A stretch of 64,000 bases of DNA, taken from NCBI RefSeq assembly GCF_023705585.1, contig NZ_BOQE01000001.1:2109001-2173000 (forward strand), written 5' to 3'. Shown one piece after another: positions 17,554 through 25,682 of the stretch (position 1 is its first letter; every line of letters starts with the position of its first letter). Below the pieces are notes generated by a model that was not told the origin of the DNA, made no database searches, and saw nothing but the letters and a program-made list of their open reading frames with translations. This stretch comes from Collibacillus ludicampi. GTDB lineage: Bacteria > Bacillota > Bacilli > Tumebacillales > BOQE01. The translations under genes were made by a program, and so were the position numbers.

Positions 17554-18243
17554 GTGACTTTGCTATACTTTACACTCCATGTTGTTACCGCACTACTATG
17601 TGGCATGATCATTGGTTTTGAAAGACAATGGCGACATCGAATGGCCGGATTACGAACAAATGCTCTTGTTGCTTTGGGCTCTGCTTTGTTTGTATCACTC
17701 GCTGGGATCATTGTTGGTGAATCCAGTCCCACTCGTATCGCTGCTCAGGTGGTGTCGGGGATAGGTTTCATTGGTGCAGGTGTGATCATGCATAAATAAG
17801 GAGGTAATGTTCAGGGATTAAATACGGCAGCTACATTATGGTGTAGCGCCGCTGTTGGAACACTTGCGGGCTTAGGATTTATACTTGAAGCATTCATTGC
17901 TACTGTTCTTGTTATTGGAACGAATCTTTTCTTGCGTCCGATTGCCGAAAAAATCAACAAACAGCCGATGAATCAAACAGAAATTGAAACACGTTACAGT
18001 GTTCGAGTTGTATGTCGTCAGATTGATGAAACCCGTATTCGTGCTTTATTGCTCCACGCGATCGGAAACGAACAACTCTTCTTGCGCTCGTTACATAGTG
18101 AAGACCTCCATGATCATTCAGGGAAAATGGAGGTCATAGCTGAACTATTCACTCAGGGGCGCAGAGACCAATTAGTTGAATCAATTGTAGGTCGTGCCAG
18201 TTTAGAAGAAGGGGTAAGTTTTGTGAGTTGGGAAGTTGTTTAG
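17554..18243 (+). pseudogene. mgtC: MgtC-family protein interrupted by an in-frame stop
   Basis: The first 81 codons (GTG at 17554, SD GAGGAGG) give the MgtC N-terminus: ALLCGMIIGFERQWR, MAGLRTNALVALGSALF, VVSGIGFIGAGVIM. A TAA at 17797-17799 interrupts it. The same frame continues with the conserved GLNTAATLWCSAAVGTLAGLG and a C-terminal ACT-like domain, ending at 18243. Reading through the stop gives a normal-length protein of about 229 residues; the lost residue is probably Gln or Glu (HK-stop-GGNVQG). MgtC proteins take part in low-Mg adaptation, which fits the neighbouring Mg transporter. No in-frame restart with a usable ATG is visible right after the stop. Confidence 0.88.
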
Positions 18244-18301
18244 TTTACGGGATAAAAGGAAGCACGGCTGGCACTTGAACTTTGGAGTCAGTAAGCAAAA
18301 A

Positions 18302-18334
18302 GGTATCTCATCGAACGGATGAGGTACTTTTTTT
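18302..18334 (+). terminator. terminator after mgtC
   Basis: GTATCTCATC and GATGAGGTAC form a 10-bp stem followed by seven T. Confidence 0.85.
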
Positions 18335-18362
18335 GCATAGGTGAGAACGAAAACCTCATATC

Positions 18363-18380
18363 GATAATGAATATCATTTT
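18363..18380. promoter_or_regulatory. Fur-box-like site
   Basis: GATAATGAATATCATTTT matches the 19-bp Fur consensus at about 15 positions. A weaker AT-rich copy (TATTTATTATCATTG) lies about 45 bp downstream. Both precede the ferritin-like/VIT1 gene. Confidence 0.6.
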
Positions 18381-18502
18381 ATCCTAAATTAAGCTGTTTT
18401 TTGAGATTAATATTTATTATCATTGAATTTCTTTATTTTTCTCTGGTTTTTAAGGCTATTCATGAATATAATAAGTGGTGGGAAACAAAGGGAAGGTAAG
18501 AA

Positions 18503-19663
18503 ATGGTAGCAAAAAAAGAAAAGGAGTTATTAGGGATTATGAAAGATCTTAAGATAAAATTATTAATCGAAAACTGGCGAAGAGAGATGGAAGCCGTAGT
18601 GTTATATAAGGCATTAGCTCAAAAGGAAACCGATCCCAAACGAAAAATGATTTTATCTCAGCTTGCAGATATAGAAGAAAAACATACAAAACTTTGGGAA
18701 CAAGAACTTAAAACTTTAGGCTATTCCCTTGATCAATTACCATCGATTTCGTTACCGAAAAGCTTGAAAAAAGAGGAAATGTTACAGCGAGTTTTGGATG
18801 TAGAACACAGTAATGCTTCTTGGTATAAATCCCAACGAAATCTAATTGAAGATGAAAATCTCGTTCAGATTCTTAATGAAATCGAAGAGGATGAAGCCAA
18901 TCACGAAGGGACCGTGGAATCCTTCACAGAGAAGAAAACAGTGGTAAGTCAACTACTTGAAAAAATTTGGGATGAGGAAAAATGGCATAGGCGGCATACT
19001 GGTGGTTGGGTCGGAGATGTTATCTATGGTGTCAACGATGGGCTTGGTGCTATTTTTGGAATTATTGCTGGAGTGGCCGGATATACCAATAGCAATCATA
19101 TGATTTTGGTATCTGGTTTCTTTGGTGCTTTGGCAAGCACCTTATCCATGGGCGCAGGAGCTTGGCTGGCGACGAAATCAGAAAACGAGGTAATGGAGAA
19201 AGAATTAGATCGTGAGCGAAAAGAAGTCCTTGAAAACCCCGAGCACGAAAGAGAAGAACTGGCTCTTTTATATCAACTAAAAGGTTTTACTAAAGAAGAG
19301 TCTGAGACCATTGCGAATAGAATTTCTCAAAATCCGGATCAATTTGTGAAGACCATGGCACAAGAGGAACTTGGAATCCATGAGACAAATGAGGGCAACC
19401 CTTGGGTTTCCGCTTTTTATGGATCCATCTCTACGTTCGTTGGCGGGATTATTCCGCTTATTCCGTTTTTCTTTTTATCGGGTCTCCCTGCCATGATCAT
19501 CGCAGGTGTCGTTTCTATACTCGCTCATTTTGCTGTTGGGGCAGCTAAAAGTTTAATTACCGCTAGAAGTTGGTGGGCAAGCGGTTTAGAAATGATGACT
19601 GCTGGAATTATTGTAGGTGTGATTTCCTACGTTCTAGGATATTTGGGTACAATTTTATTATAA
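18503..19663 (+). CDS. ferritin-like domain fused to VIT1/CCC1 iron transporter
   Basis: The 386-residue protein has an N-terminal rubrerythrin/ferritin-like helical domain (about residues 15-145) with spaced Glu/His pairs (RREMEAVVLYKAL, DIEEKHTKLW, VLDVEHSNAS, EIEEDEANHEG) that can hold a di-iron site. The C-terminal VIT1/CCC1 domain (about 165-386) has the family motif GDVIYGVNDGLGAIFGI and about five membrane spans. This architecture matches membrane-bound ferritin (MbfA)-type iron exporters. A Fur-like site lies upstream, which supports an iron role. The gene is monocistronic with its own terminator. Confidence 0.88.
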   Translation: MVAKKEKELLGIMKDLKIKLLIENWRREMEAVVLYKALAQKETDPKRKMILSQLADIEEKHTKLWEQELKTLGYSLDQLPSISLPKSLKKEEMLQRVLDVEHSNASWYKSQRNLIEDENLVQILNEIEEDEANHEGTVESFTEKKTVVSQLLEKIWDEEKWHRRHTGGWVGDVIYGVNDGLGAIFGIIAGVAGYTNSNHMILVSGFFGALASTLSMGAGAWLATKSENEVMEKELDRERKEVLENPEHEREELALLYQLKGFTKEESETIANRISQNPDQFVKTMAQEELGIHETNEGNPWVSAFYGSISTFVGGIIPLIPFFFLSGLPAMIIAGVVSILAHFAVGAAKSLITARSWWASGLEMMTAGIIVGVISYVLGYLGTILL

Positions 19664-19730
19664 ACGAATTAAGGGACTGATGTTCATCAAACGAAGAATG
19701 ATGACAAATGCTTCTCAACCGCATCACACA

Positions 19731-19769
19731 CGCTGACAAACTGTAATTTTTAGTTTGTCGGCGTTTTTT
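19731..19769 (+). terminator. terminator after the VIT1-type gene
   Basis: CGCTGACAAACT (19731-19742) pairs with AGTTTGTCGGCG (19752-19763), followed by TTTTTT. Confidence 0.88.
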
Positions 19770-20033
19770 ACATTCAAGGCTCTTCTTTATCCTTCTGATC
19801 ACCGCCAACATAAAAATAGTATATTCCATATAAAACTTTTCCTTTATTTAAGTGATCATGATTTTCAATTTTTTATTAACTTTTGAGCGCTTTTTACTTA
19901 GTATATCGAACCATTTTTCTTATTTTTTAAGCTCATTCTTTTTCTAATAGTTGACATAGATTTTTGTAAGTTCATGCTCTATACTTTGGAACGAAAATAT
20001 TGGGGTACTCATCCTATACAGGAGATGATCGTT

Positions 20034-21026
20034 TTGTTTTTTAAATACCAGAAAAAGGGGCGTTCATCATTTCCTTTGAAAAAGAAAAACAATCGCATTA
20101 CCATCACCATGATCATGATCATCTATATGATGATTTCAACCGCTGCACTCGTTTTGTATGGACCTTTTGAAAATCTGCGCAGTGCAGTGATTGGTGCCAT
20201 ACTCACAAGCCGGCATCCATGGCTCATCACTCCTTTTTATTCAGCCTCTACATTGGCAAAGTATCGGCCTGTTTCCTTAGATACAATGGACCGGGGAACA
20301 ATGCGGACTGGGGACTTTGCAAACATTCACGATAACGAAATCGAAGTGGTTCCGATTCAAACAGCCAAATATTCCGGCTGTTTATTGATCATTCATGATC
20401 CAAAACGTGTACATGTGGCGGTGACAAAATATTTAAACTCTGTTGGCGAAACAGTCAGTGAAATGGTGAAGGATTCCGGTTCGATCGCCGGTATTAATGC
20501 GGGAGGATTTATCGACGGTGGGCATGGTACGGGGGGAATACCTCTCGGTATCACCATTTCACGAGGAAAGTTTATCAGTGGAGATCAAACCTCGAGGGAA
20601 CCTGTTATTGGAATCACAAAAAGTGGCGCACTGATCGTCGGCAAATATACGTTTCATGAACTTGAGCAATTGGGAATCTTAGATGCGGTCTCGTTCGGAC
20701 CGGAACTTGTTCAAGACGGGAAACCTTATTTAAAGGCTACCGATGGATCCTGGGGCTACGCACCGAGATCAGCAATTGGTCAACGCAGAGATGGAGCGAT
20801 TTTGTTGCTTGCCCTATCCGGACGGGGGAATGGTGGAATTGGTGCAAGCTTGCTCGATTGTGAGCAAGTGATGTTGGAACATGGCGCATATGTGGCAGCC
20901 AATCTGGATGGAGGATACAGTTCTGAACTTTATTATAAGAATCAATTTCTTGTACCTCCGTCGAATCCCCTTGGAGAAAGGTACGTGGCGACAAGCTTCG
21001 TCGTAGATGGGGGGAATACTACGTGA
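20034..21026 (+). CDS. phosphodiester glycosidase (NAGPA) domain protein
   Basis: This 330-residue protein has one N-terminal membrane anchor (ITITMIMIIYMMISTAALVLYG shortened: about residues 25-47) and an extracytoplasmic NAGPA domain. Visible hallmarks are SIAGINAGGFIDG, PLGITISRGKF, RSAIGQRRDG, LLLALSGRG and AANLDGGYSSEL. Such domains cleave sugar phosphodiesters in exopolysaccharides or wall teichoic acids. The start is uncertain: a TTG at 20034 has GGAG at the best distance, and an ATG at 20025 overlaps that ribosome site. The stop overlaps the start of the next gene by 4 bp, so the two are co-translated. Confidence 0.8.
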   Translation: MFFKYQKKGRSSFPLKKKNNRITITMIMIIYMMISTAALVLYGPFENLRSAVIGAILTSRHPWLITPFYSASTLAKYRPVSLDTMDRGTMRTGDFANIHDNEIEVVPIQTAKYSGCLLIIHDPKRVHVAVTKYLNSVGETVSEMVKDSGSIAGINAGGFIDGGHGTGGIPLGITISRGKFISGDQTSREPVIGITKSGALIVGKYTFHELEQLGILDAVSFGPELVQDGKPYLKATDGSWGYAPRSAIGQRRDGAILLLALSGRGNGGIGASLLDCEQVMLEHGAYVAANLDGGYSSELYYKNQFLVPPSNPLGERYVATSFVVDGGNTT

Positions 21027-21952
21027 GAAAAAAGTGGATGATGAACAAAAAGGTATCCATATGGACGGGAGTTTTTACCTTGTTCACACTGTTCCAACTG
21101 GTGACACTCCATAAGATCGATAAATTTTTGCAGCCTCCCGTCTCGTCCATGGAAGGTTCTACACAAAAGGAACAAGAAATAGTAACTCTCATGCCCCCCA
21201 AGAACGCAGAACAAGTGATGTATAGCCAAGATAAACAGTACATGGCTTATACAACAAAGGATACGTTGACGATTGCCGGAAAGGAAGGAACCATTTTTCA
21301 ACGAACGGTGGGGCAGGTATCCTATATGCAATGGCTGGGAAATACGAATACCCTTTTATATTTTGTCCAAGGCTCTTACTTGGATGCATATTTATTACCA
21401 TTAAATGAAGCAAAATCCTATTTGATTCACGAATGGATTGGAAATCAGCGGAAAGTTGTAAACACCTTTTTCTCTCCGTACATGGAATACTTATATATTG
21501 AATTGAAAAATGGTTCAGTGTATGAAGTTTACAAGTATGACGCGGTAAGCGGAATCCGTCAATTACCATTGGGGGACATACAAATCTCACGCATTGATTA
21601 TGACGAGCTTTCTGATCAGATGAATATAACGAGTTCTTTTGGCGGAGTCTGGCGTTACATGAGTGATCGATTGTACCGTCCGGACGGTTCGCTCGTCATA
21701 CCGGCTGTGGCAGTTAATCAGCCGAATCCAAGAGCTGATAACCATCACTATCTTGAGGGAAAGAAACCATCATCCATGTCAAGCAATGAAATGAAGAAAT
21801 CCAACGACATTACATCTAAAGAGACTCCTAACAACATAAAGCAGTCTAATACTACTGTCGTACCTCCTTCAGCCAAAACAACAGGAAGTACGGTGGCGGA
21901 TAAATCACCCGCTGGATCTTCTAACCAGGTGAAAGCTCCAATACAAAAATAA
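21023..21952 (+). CDS. membrane-anchored extracytoplasmic protein, unknown
   Basis: The 309-residue product has a basic start, one membrane span (about residues 13-30) and an extracytoplasmic region with repeated Tyr-rich strand patterns (MAYTTKDTLTI, LLYFVQGSYLDAYLL, YLYIELKNGSVYEV), reminiscent of incomplete beta-propeller blades. A low-complexity Asn/Ser/Thr/Lys tail covers the last 75 residues. It is translationally coupled to the NAGPA gene, which suggests a partner in surface-polymer processing. I recognise no named family. The GTG start is set by the 4-bp overlap. Confidence 0.7.
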   Translation: MRKKWMMNKKVSIWTGVFTLFTLFQLVTLHKIDKFLQPPVSSMEGSTQKEQEIVTLMPPKNAEQVMYSQDKQYMAYTTKDTLTIAGKEGTIFQRTVGQVSYMQWLGNTNTLLYFVQGSYLDAYLLPLNEAKSYLIHEWIGNQRKVVNTFFSPYMEYLYIELKNGSVYEVYKYDAVSGIRQLPLGDIQISRIDYDELSDQMNITSSFGGVWRYMSDRLYRPDGSLVIPAVAVNQPNPRADNHHYLEGKKPSSMSSNEMKKSNDITSKETPNNIKQSNTTVVPPSAKTTGSTVADKSPAGSSNQVKAPIQK

Positions 21953-22305
21953 GTGATATCGCATATAGTCTTTGATAATATAAAAAACAGAGGCAATAAA
22001 GGCTAAGAACAAACGCTTTAGTTGAGAAGGTTTCTCTTGATCGAAATCGTTTTAGATCACTAACAGAAGATATTGCTTTCCCATATTTGATGAATGACCT
22101 TACGGCTTCCATTATGGAAAACCTTATCCACGTTGAATTCTGGCAAATTCAATGAAACCGTGATAAACTGTTGGCGCACTCATAAAACCTCGTATTTGTT
22201 GTTAGTTAAACACCAACAATACTTGAGGATTACGAGTGCTTTTTCAATGTCAACCACTTTCGTGGTGATGAACCGAATTAAGTTTCAAAAAGTGGGTGTT
22301 TAAAG
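21953..22305. other. intergenic region with a long hairpin
   Basis: There is no gene here. A reading stretch at about 22020-22155 resembles protein (VEKVSLDRNRFRSLTEDIAF) but has no start and is too short to assign. A long imperfect hairpin follows at 22176-22239. Confidence 0.5.
22176..22245 (+). terminator. long-stem terminator
   Basis: About 26 bases starting GCACTCATAAAACC pair imperfectly with the block ending GGATTACGAGTGC (22214-22239), followed by TTTTT. Confidence 0.65.
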
Positions 22306-22941
22306 ATGGATGAAAATTTCGGAGTGGAGAATCCACTAGAAAAAGTTGAAGAAGAATTGAGAGAGTTGGAAGAAAAAGAAGAAAAGTGGGAACGAGAAGA
22401 GCACAAACAACGCAAATTCAATAACTGGATTGCAGTTACAATTAGCGTGTATGCAGTATTTTCAGCTCTTTCTGGACTTCAAGAAAGTCAAATCACAACC
22501 GACACCTTATTGGAAATGGATCAAGCAGTACTGTTGCAAGCAAAAGCTTCCGATCAATGGAATTACTACGATTCGAAAAGTACGAAAAACGATGTAATCA
22601 AAGGACTGTCCCAACTTGTACCTGCTTTACAGGGGGATGCATTAAGTAAACAAAACGTACTAAACGAATACCAAAGTAGCATGAAAAAATTTGATTCAGA
22701 TAAGACAACTCTACAAAAACAAGCCGATGACTTAGAGAAGCAACGGGATGAGACTATTCAGCATACGAATCAACTGGTTCTTAGACACCACAAAGCAGGA
22801 ATGGCAACAACTTTTTTCCAAATTGCAATCGTATTGGCTTCTGTGGCCTCTATCTTGCGAAAGAAACTTTTCTGGTATGGATCGTTTGGTGTAGCTTCCA
22901 TTGGTCTTATTTATTTATCTTCGTTGTTGTTATCCAATTAA
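22306..22941 (+). CDS. DUF4337-family membrane protein
   Basis: The 211-residue protein has an acidic N-terminal coiled coil (residues 12-45), a hydrophobic segment at 43-62, a segment with the DUF4337 hallmark ASDQWNYYDSKSTK (about residues 88-101), a second coiled coil (125-165) and two C-terminal spans (168-210). Members of this family are uncharacterised small membrane proteins. It appears monocistronic, and the ribosome site (AGTGGGTG) is weak. No functional clue comes from the neighbours. Confidence 0.75.
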   Translation: MDENFGVENPLEKVEEELRELEEKEEKWEREEHKQRKFNNWIAVTISVYAVFSALSGLQESQITTDTLLEMDQAVLLQAKASDQWNYYDSKSTKNDVIKGLSQLVPALQGDALSKQNVLNEYQSSMKKFDSDKTTLQKQADDLEKQRDETIQHTNQLVLRHHKAGMATTFFQIAIVLASVASILRKKLFWYGSFGVASIGLIYLSSLLLSN

Positions 22942-23041
22942 TCCACATGGCGTTTATCAAAAAAAACCTGTCTAGGCATGATTCATACTGCGGGGCAATT
23001 ATGTCTGCTTTCATGGCAAAGAGGTAGTTTGTTCGCAGTCT

Positions 23042-23074
23042 GAGAGGGGGGGGACGAACCCCTCCTCTTTTTTT
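23042..23074 (+). terminator. terminator after the DUF4337 gene
   Basis: GAGAGGGG and CCCCTCCTC form a GC-rich stem with a short loop, followed by TTTTTTT. Confidence 0.8.
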
Positions 23075-23145
23075 CTTCCACTCCCGTATAGAGGTAAGCG
23101 TAAAATAATCCCCACCTTTTGAAGAGATGGGGATTTTCGTATGAT

Positions 23146-24722
23146 TTACGTATTCTTTTTTATAGCCCGGCAGGTAAGCGGTAGGCTTTCTGACCAAGGG
23201 AGAAGCTGATCTAAGGAATCTTTGTCTTTCATATCTAGGTTAGGTAGTTTCTCAAAGAGATAGGTAAGATAGAAATAGGGATGTAATCCATTTTCTTTCG
23301 CTGTCTCTATGATACTGTAAATGATCGCACTCGCCTTTGCACCACGCGGGGTATTGGAGAACAACCAGTTTTTGCGACCGATCACAAACGGTTTGATCGC
23401 GCGTTCACTTCGGTTGTTATCGATCTCCAATCGCCCATCTTGTAAAAACGCCTCTAATTTTTCCCACTGGTTCAGACAATACAAGATTGCCTGACCGAAC
23501 GCACTTTTGGGCAACACTTTCGGTTTCTGGGTACGTAGCCATGCCAAAAAAGCATCCAACACAGGGCGGCTGCGTTCTTGACGGATTTGGTAACGTTCCT
23601 CAGGCGTGCACTCCTTTAAGTCCCGTTCAATCGCAAAGAGTTGATTGCAGAAATTGAGTCCCTCTTTGGCTGCTACCGGTGACGAGCGCTTCGATTCAGG
23701 CAGCGCCTTGAGTGCCTCATCGAATTTGCGCCGGGCGTGAGCCCAACAACCGACCAGGGTCACATCCGGTATCCCATGGTAACCCGCATAGCCATCGACG
23801 TGCAGGTACCCTTTGAAACCGGAAAGAAACTGACGCGGGTGTTTGCTCGCCCGTGTCGTCTGGTAGTCATAGAGGATGATGGCCGGACCTTCTCTCCCGG
23901 TGCGGTACAGCCATAGATAAGAAGTCGTCTGTGCGGCCCGACCCGGTTCGCGGAGCACTTGTAAGGTCGTCTCGTCTGCGTGCAGAATGTCCTGCTTGAG
24001 TAAGTGCTCGCGCATGCGATCATAGAGCAGACTCAACCAGGTATTCGCTCCGTAGAGGATCCAGTTGGCCAGGGTCTGACGAGACAACTCGATCCCCAGG
24101 CTTGCAAACTGTTGCTCTTGTCGGTAGAGAGGCATGCTCTCCACATATTTTTGACTCATGATATAGGCCATACTGGAAGGAGACGCCAAACTCCCCGGAA
24201 AGACGGGGGCAGGCATAGAGGCTGTGATAATCGGCGTACTTGTCTCCTCACGCTCACAACAGCGGCAGGAGTAGACGTAACGGACATGCTTGACCACTTT
24301 GACTTCGGCCGGAATGATTTTCAGCTCTTGCCGTATCTCCGTGCTCATTTCATGCAAAGAACCACCGCAACACGAACAAACCTGCTCCTCAGATGGCAGG
24401 CGATACTCGATCGTCTCCACAGGCAGGTTTTCAAGCTGGGTTTCCCGGTGGCCGCGTTTTTTCGAACGGCGATACGTAATGGTTTCGAGGGTAGGCTCCG
24501 CTACAGTGGGATCGGCCTCCACCTCGGCTTCATTAAAAAGCTCAAGCTGATCGGCATTCGTTCGCTCGAAGAGCCAAACCGGCGCTGTTGGCTAAGACGA
24601 AACTGCTCCTCATACCACTTCAGCTTGGCAGTGAGTTCAGCAATTTGATTTTTCAGCAAATCGCGTTCTTTTTGGAGATCTTCAATTGTAGTAGGTGTCG
24701 GGTTCGGCGTATGATTTTTCAT
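23146..24722 (-). pseudogene. tnpC: IS66 transposase TnpC, frameshifted
   Basis: TnpC is the IS66 DDE transposase. The N-terminal part (from ATG 24722, MKNHTPNPTP) has the IS66 leucine-rich coiled coil and the RRFGSSSER motif. The frame then breaks near 24570, and the body (23146-24522) continues in another frame with the CSCCGGSL zinc motif, the catalytic [25 protein letters not shown] and [21 protein letters not shown] segments. The junction fits loss of 4 bp from a repeated GAGC. The element is probably unable to move by itself. Confidence 0.9.
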
Positions 24723-24792
24723 AATACTATTGATTTCGACAACATACCGCGAATTCCTTTTTTTAATCCCAAAGTCTAATTGGGTGTACATA

Positions 24793-25149
24793 TCATAGAA
24801 TCGTACGCGCAGTGACGGCAGGGTGAGCTTGTCGCTGTTCGAGAGATAGACCATCGAGTAGCCAACGCAACTCCCGACGACTAATTTTCAACGGTACGGC
24901 GCTCGCTTCTTCCGGCCACTGAAATTTTCCTTTCTCTAATCGGCGGTAATAGAGCCAGAAACCGTTGTGTTCCCAATGAAGAATCTTCAGTTTATCTCGC
25001 TTTCGATTGCAGAAAACGAAGAGACAGGGCGAGAAAGGGTCGAGTTCAAACTCTTCCTTGACGAGCACAGCTAACCCGTCAATCGATTTCCGTAGATCGG
25101 TGCTTCCGCAGGCCAGATACACTCGCTCTACGCTAGCTTCGCTTAGCAT
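24793..25149 (-). CDS. tnpB: IS66 accessory protein TnpB
   Basis: This 118-residue protein is a clear IS66 Orf2/TnpB: VYLACGSTDLRKSIDGL, LFVFCNRKRDKLKILHWEHNGFWLYYRRLEKGKF and the WPEE segment. It is full length. Its start overlaps the end of tnpA. Its exact role is unknown, but IS66 elements need it for efficient transposition. Confidence 0.95.
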   Translation of the reverse strand: MLSEASVERVYLACGSTDLRKSIDGLAVLVKEEFELDPFSPCLFVFCNRKRDKLKILHWEHNGFWLYYRRLEKGKFQWPEEASAVPLKISRRELRWLLDGLSLEQRQAHPAVTARTIL

Positions 25150-25460
25150 AACGTTTGGAGTGTTCGCACGACGTCTGCCAGCAGCGCGGGATCAAAGCCA
25201 GGCTGGATCTCTACGGTTGCTTGCCCTACTCTAACGAGCAAGGTGTTTCTAGACTCGTCAGGCTGCCCGTCCACTTCTACCGATATCCATTTGGATGATG
25301 GGGTCACAACGGCTTCTTTGTGTTCAATCTTCCGGAGCCAATATCGGAACTGATGAAGCTTCAACTGATGAGCTCTACACCAAGCTGATGCACTCTGTCC
25401 GCTAGCCCGAAAAGCAGCGATCCGTACCTCCCACTCTTTTCTTAATTCTGCATGGGACAT
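25143..25460 (-). CDS. tnpA: IS66 accessory protein TnpA
   Basis: The 105-residue protein has the TnpA helix-turn-helix-like N-terminus (EWEVRIAAFRASGQSASAWCRAHQLKLHQFRYWLRK) and a variable C-terminal strand region. It is intact and is the first gene of the IS66 operon. It probably binds DNA. Confidence 0.92.
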   Translation of the reverse strand: MSHAELRKEWEVRIAAFRASGQSASAWCRAHQLKLHQFRYWLRKIEHKEAVVTPSSKWISVEVDGQPDESRNTLLVRVGQATVEIQPGFDPALLADVVRTLQTLC

Positions 25461-25682
25461 TGAAAGTTCTCCTCTCCGAATATCTTGAGGAGATTATCTC
25501 AAATACAACACGAGGTTAGTAGGTGGGAAGTATTTGACGCTTACAGAAAACCGTATGTTTGAGAAGTTCACCTATTGTATAAAAGTTGCACTAATGAATA
25601 GTGAAAGAATTCGTTCTTTTTTGATGAAATCGCTTGTCATATAATTTGCTTAAACAAGCATTACCCTAAGGGGAGAAAATTC

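Larger units (their letters stand above)
23094..25544 (-). mobile_element. IS66-family insertion sequence
   Basis: The 2451-bp element has tnpA, tnpB and tnpC in the usual order on the minus strand. Its ends are inverted repeats starting GTAAGCGT(A/C)AAATA (23094) and ending with the complement TATTTGACGCTTAC (25544), about 20 of 23 positions identical. The expected 8-bp target duplication is not seen: the flanks are GTATAGAG and AGAAAACC. That absence and the frameshift in tnpC suggest an older or rearranged copy. Confidence 0.92.

Noticed and set aside
17797-17799. Recoding of the mgtC stop as selenocysteine
   Set aside because: The codon is TAA, not TGA, and the lost residue is in a non-catalytic loop.
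22020-22155. Protein-like reading stretch before the DUF4337 gene
   Set aside because: No start codon, no ribosome site and too short to assign to any family.
24004-24648. Plus-strand frame of 214 codons opposite IS66 tnpC
   Set aside because: Antisense of a recognised transposase with no family motifs.
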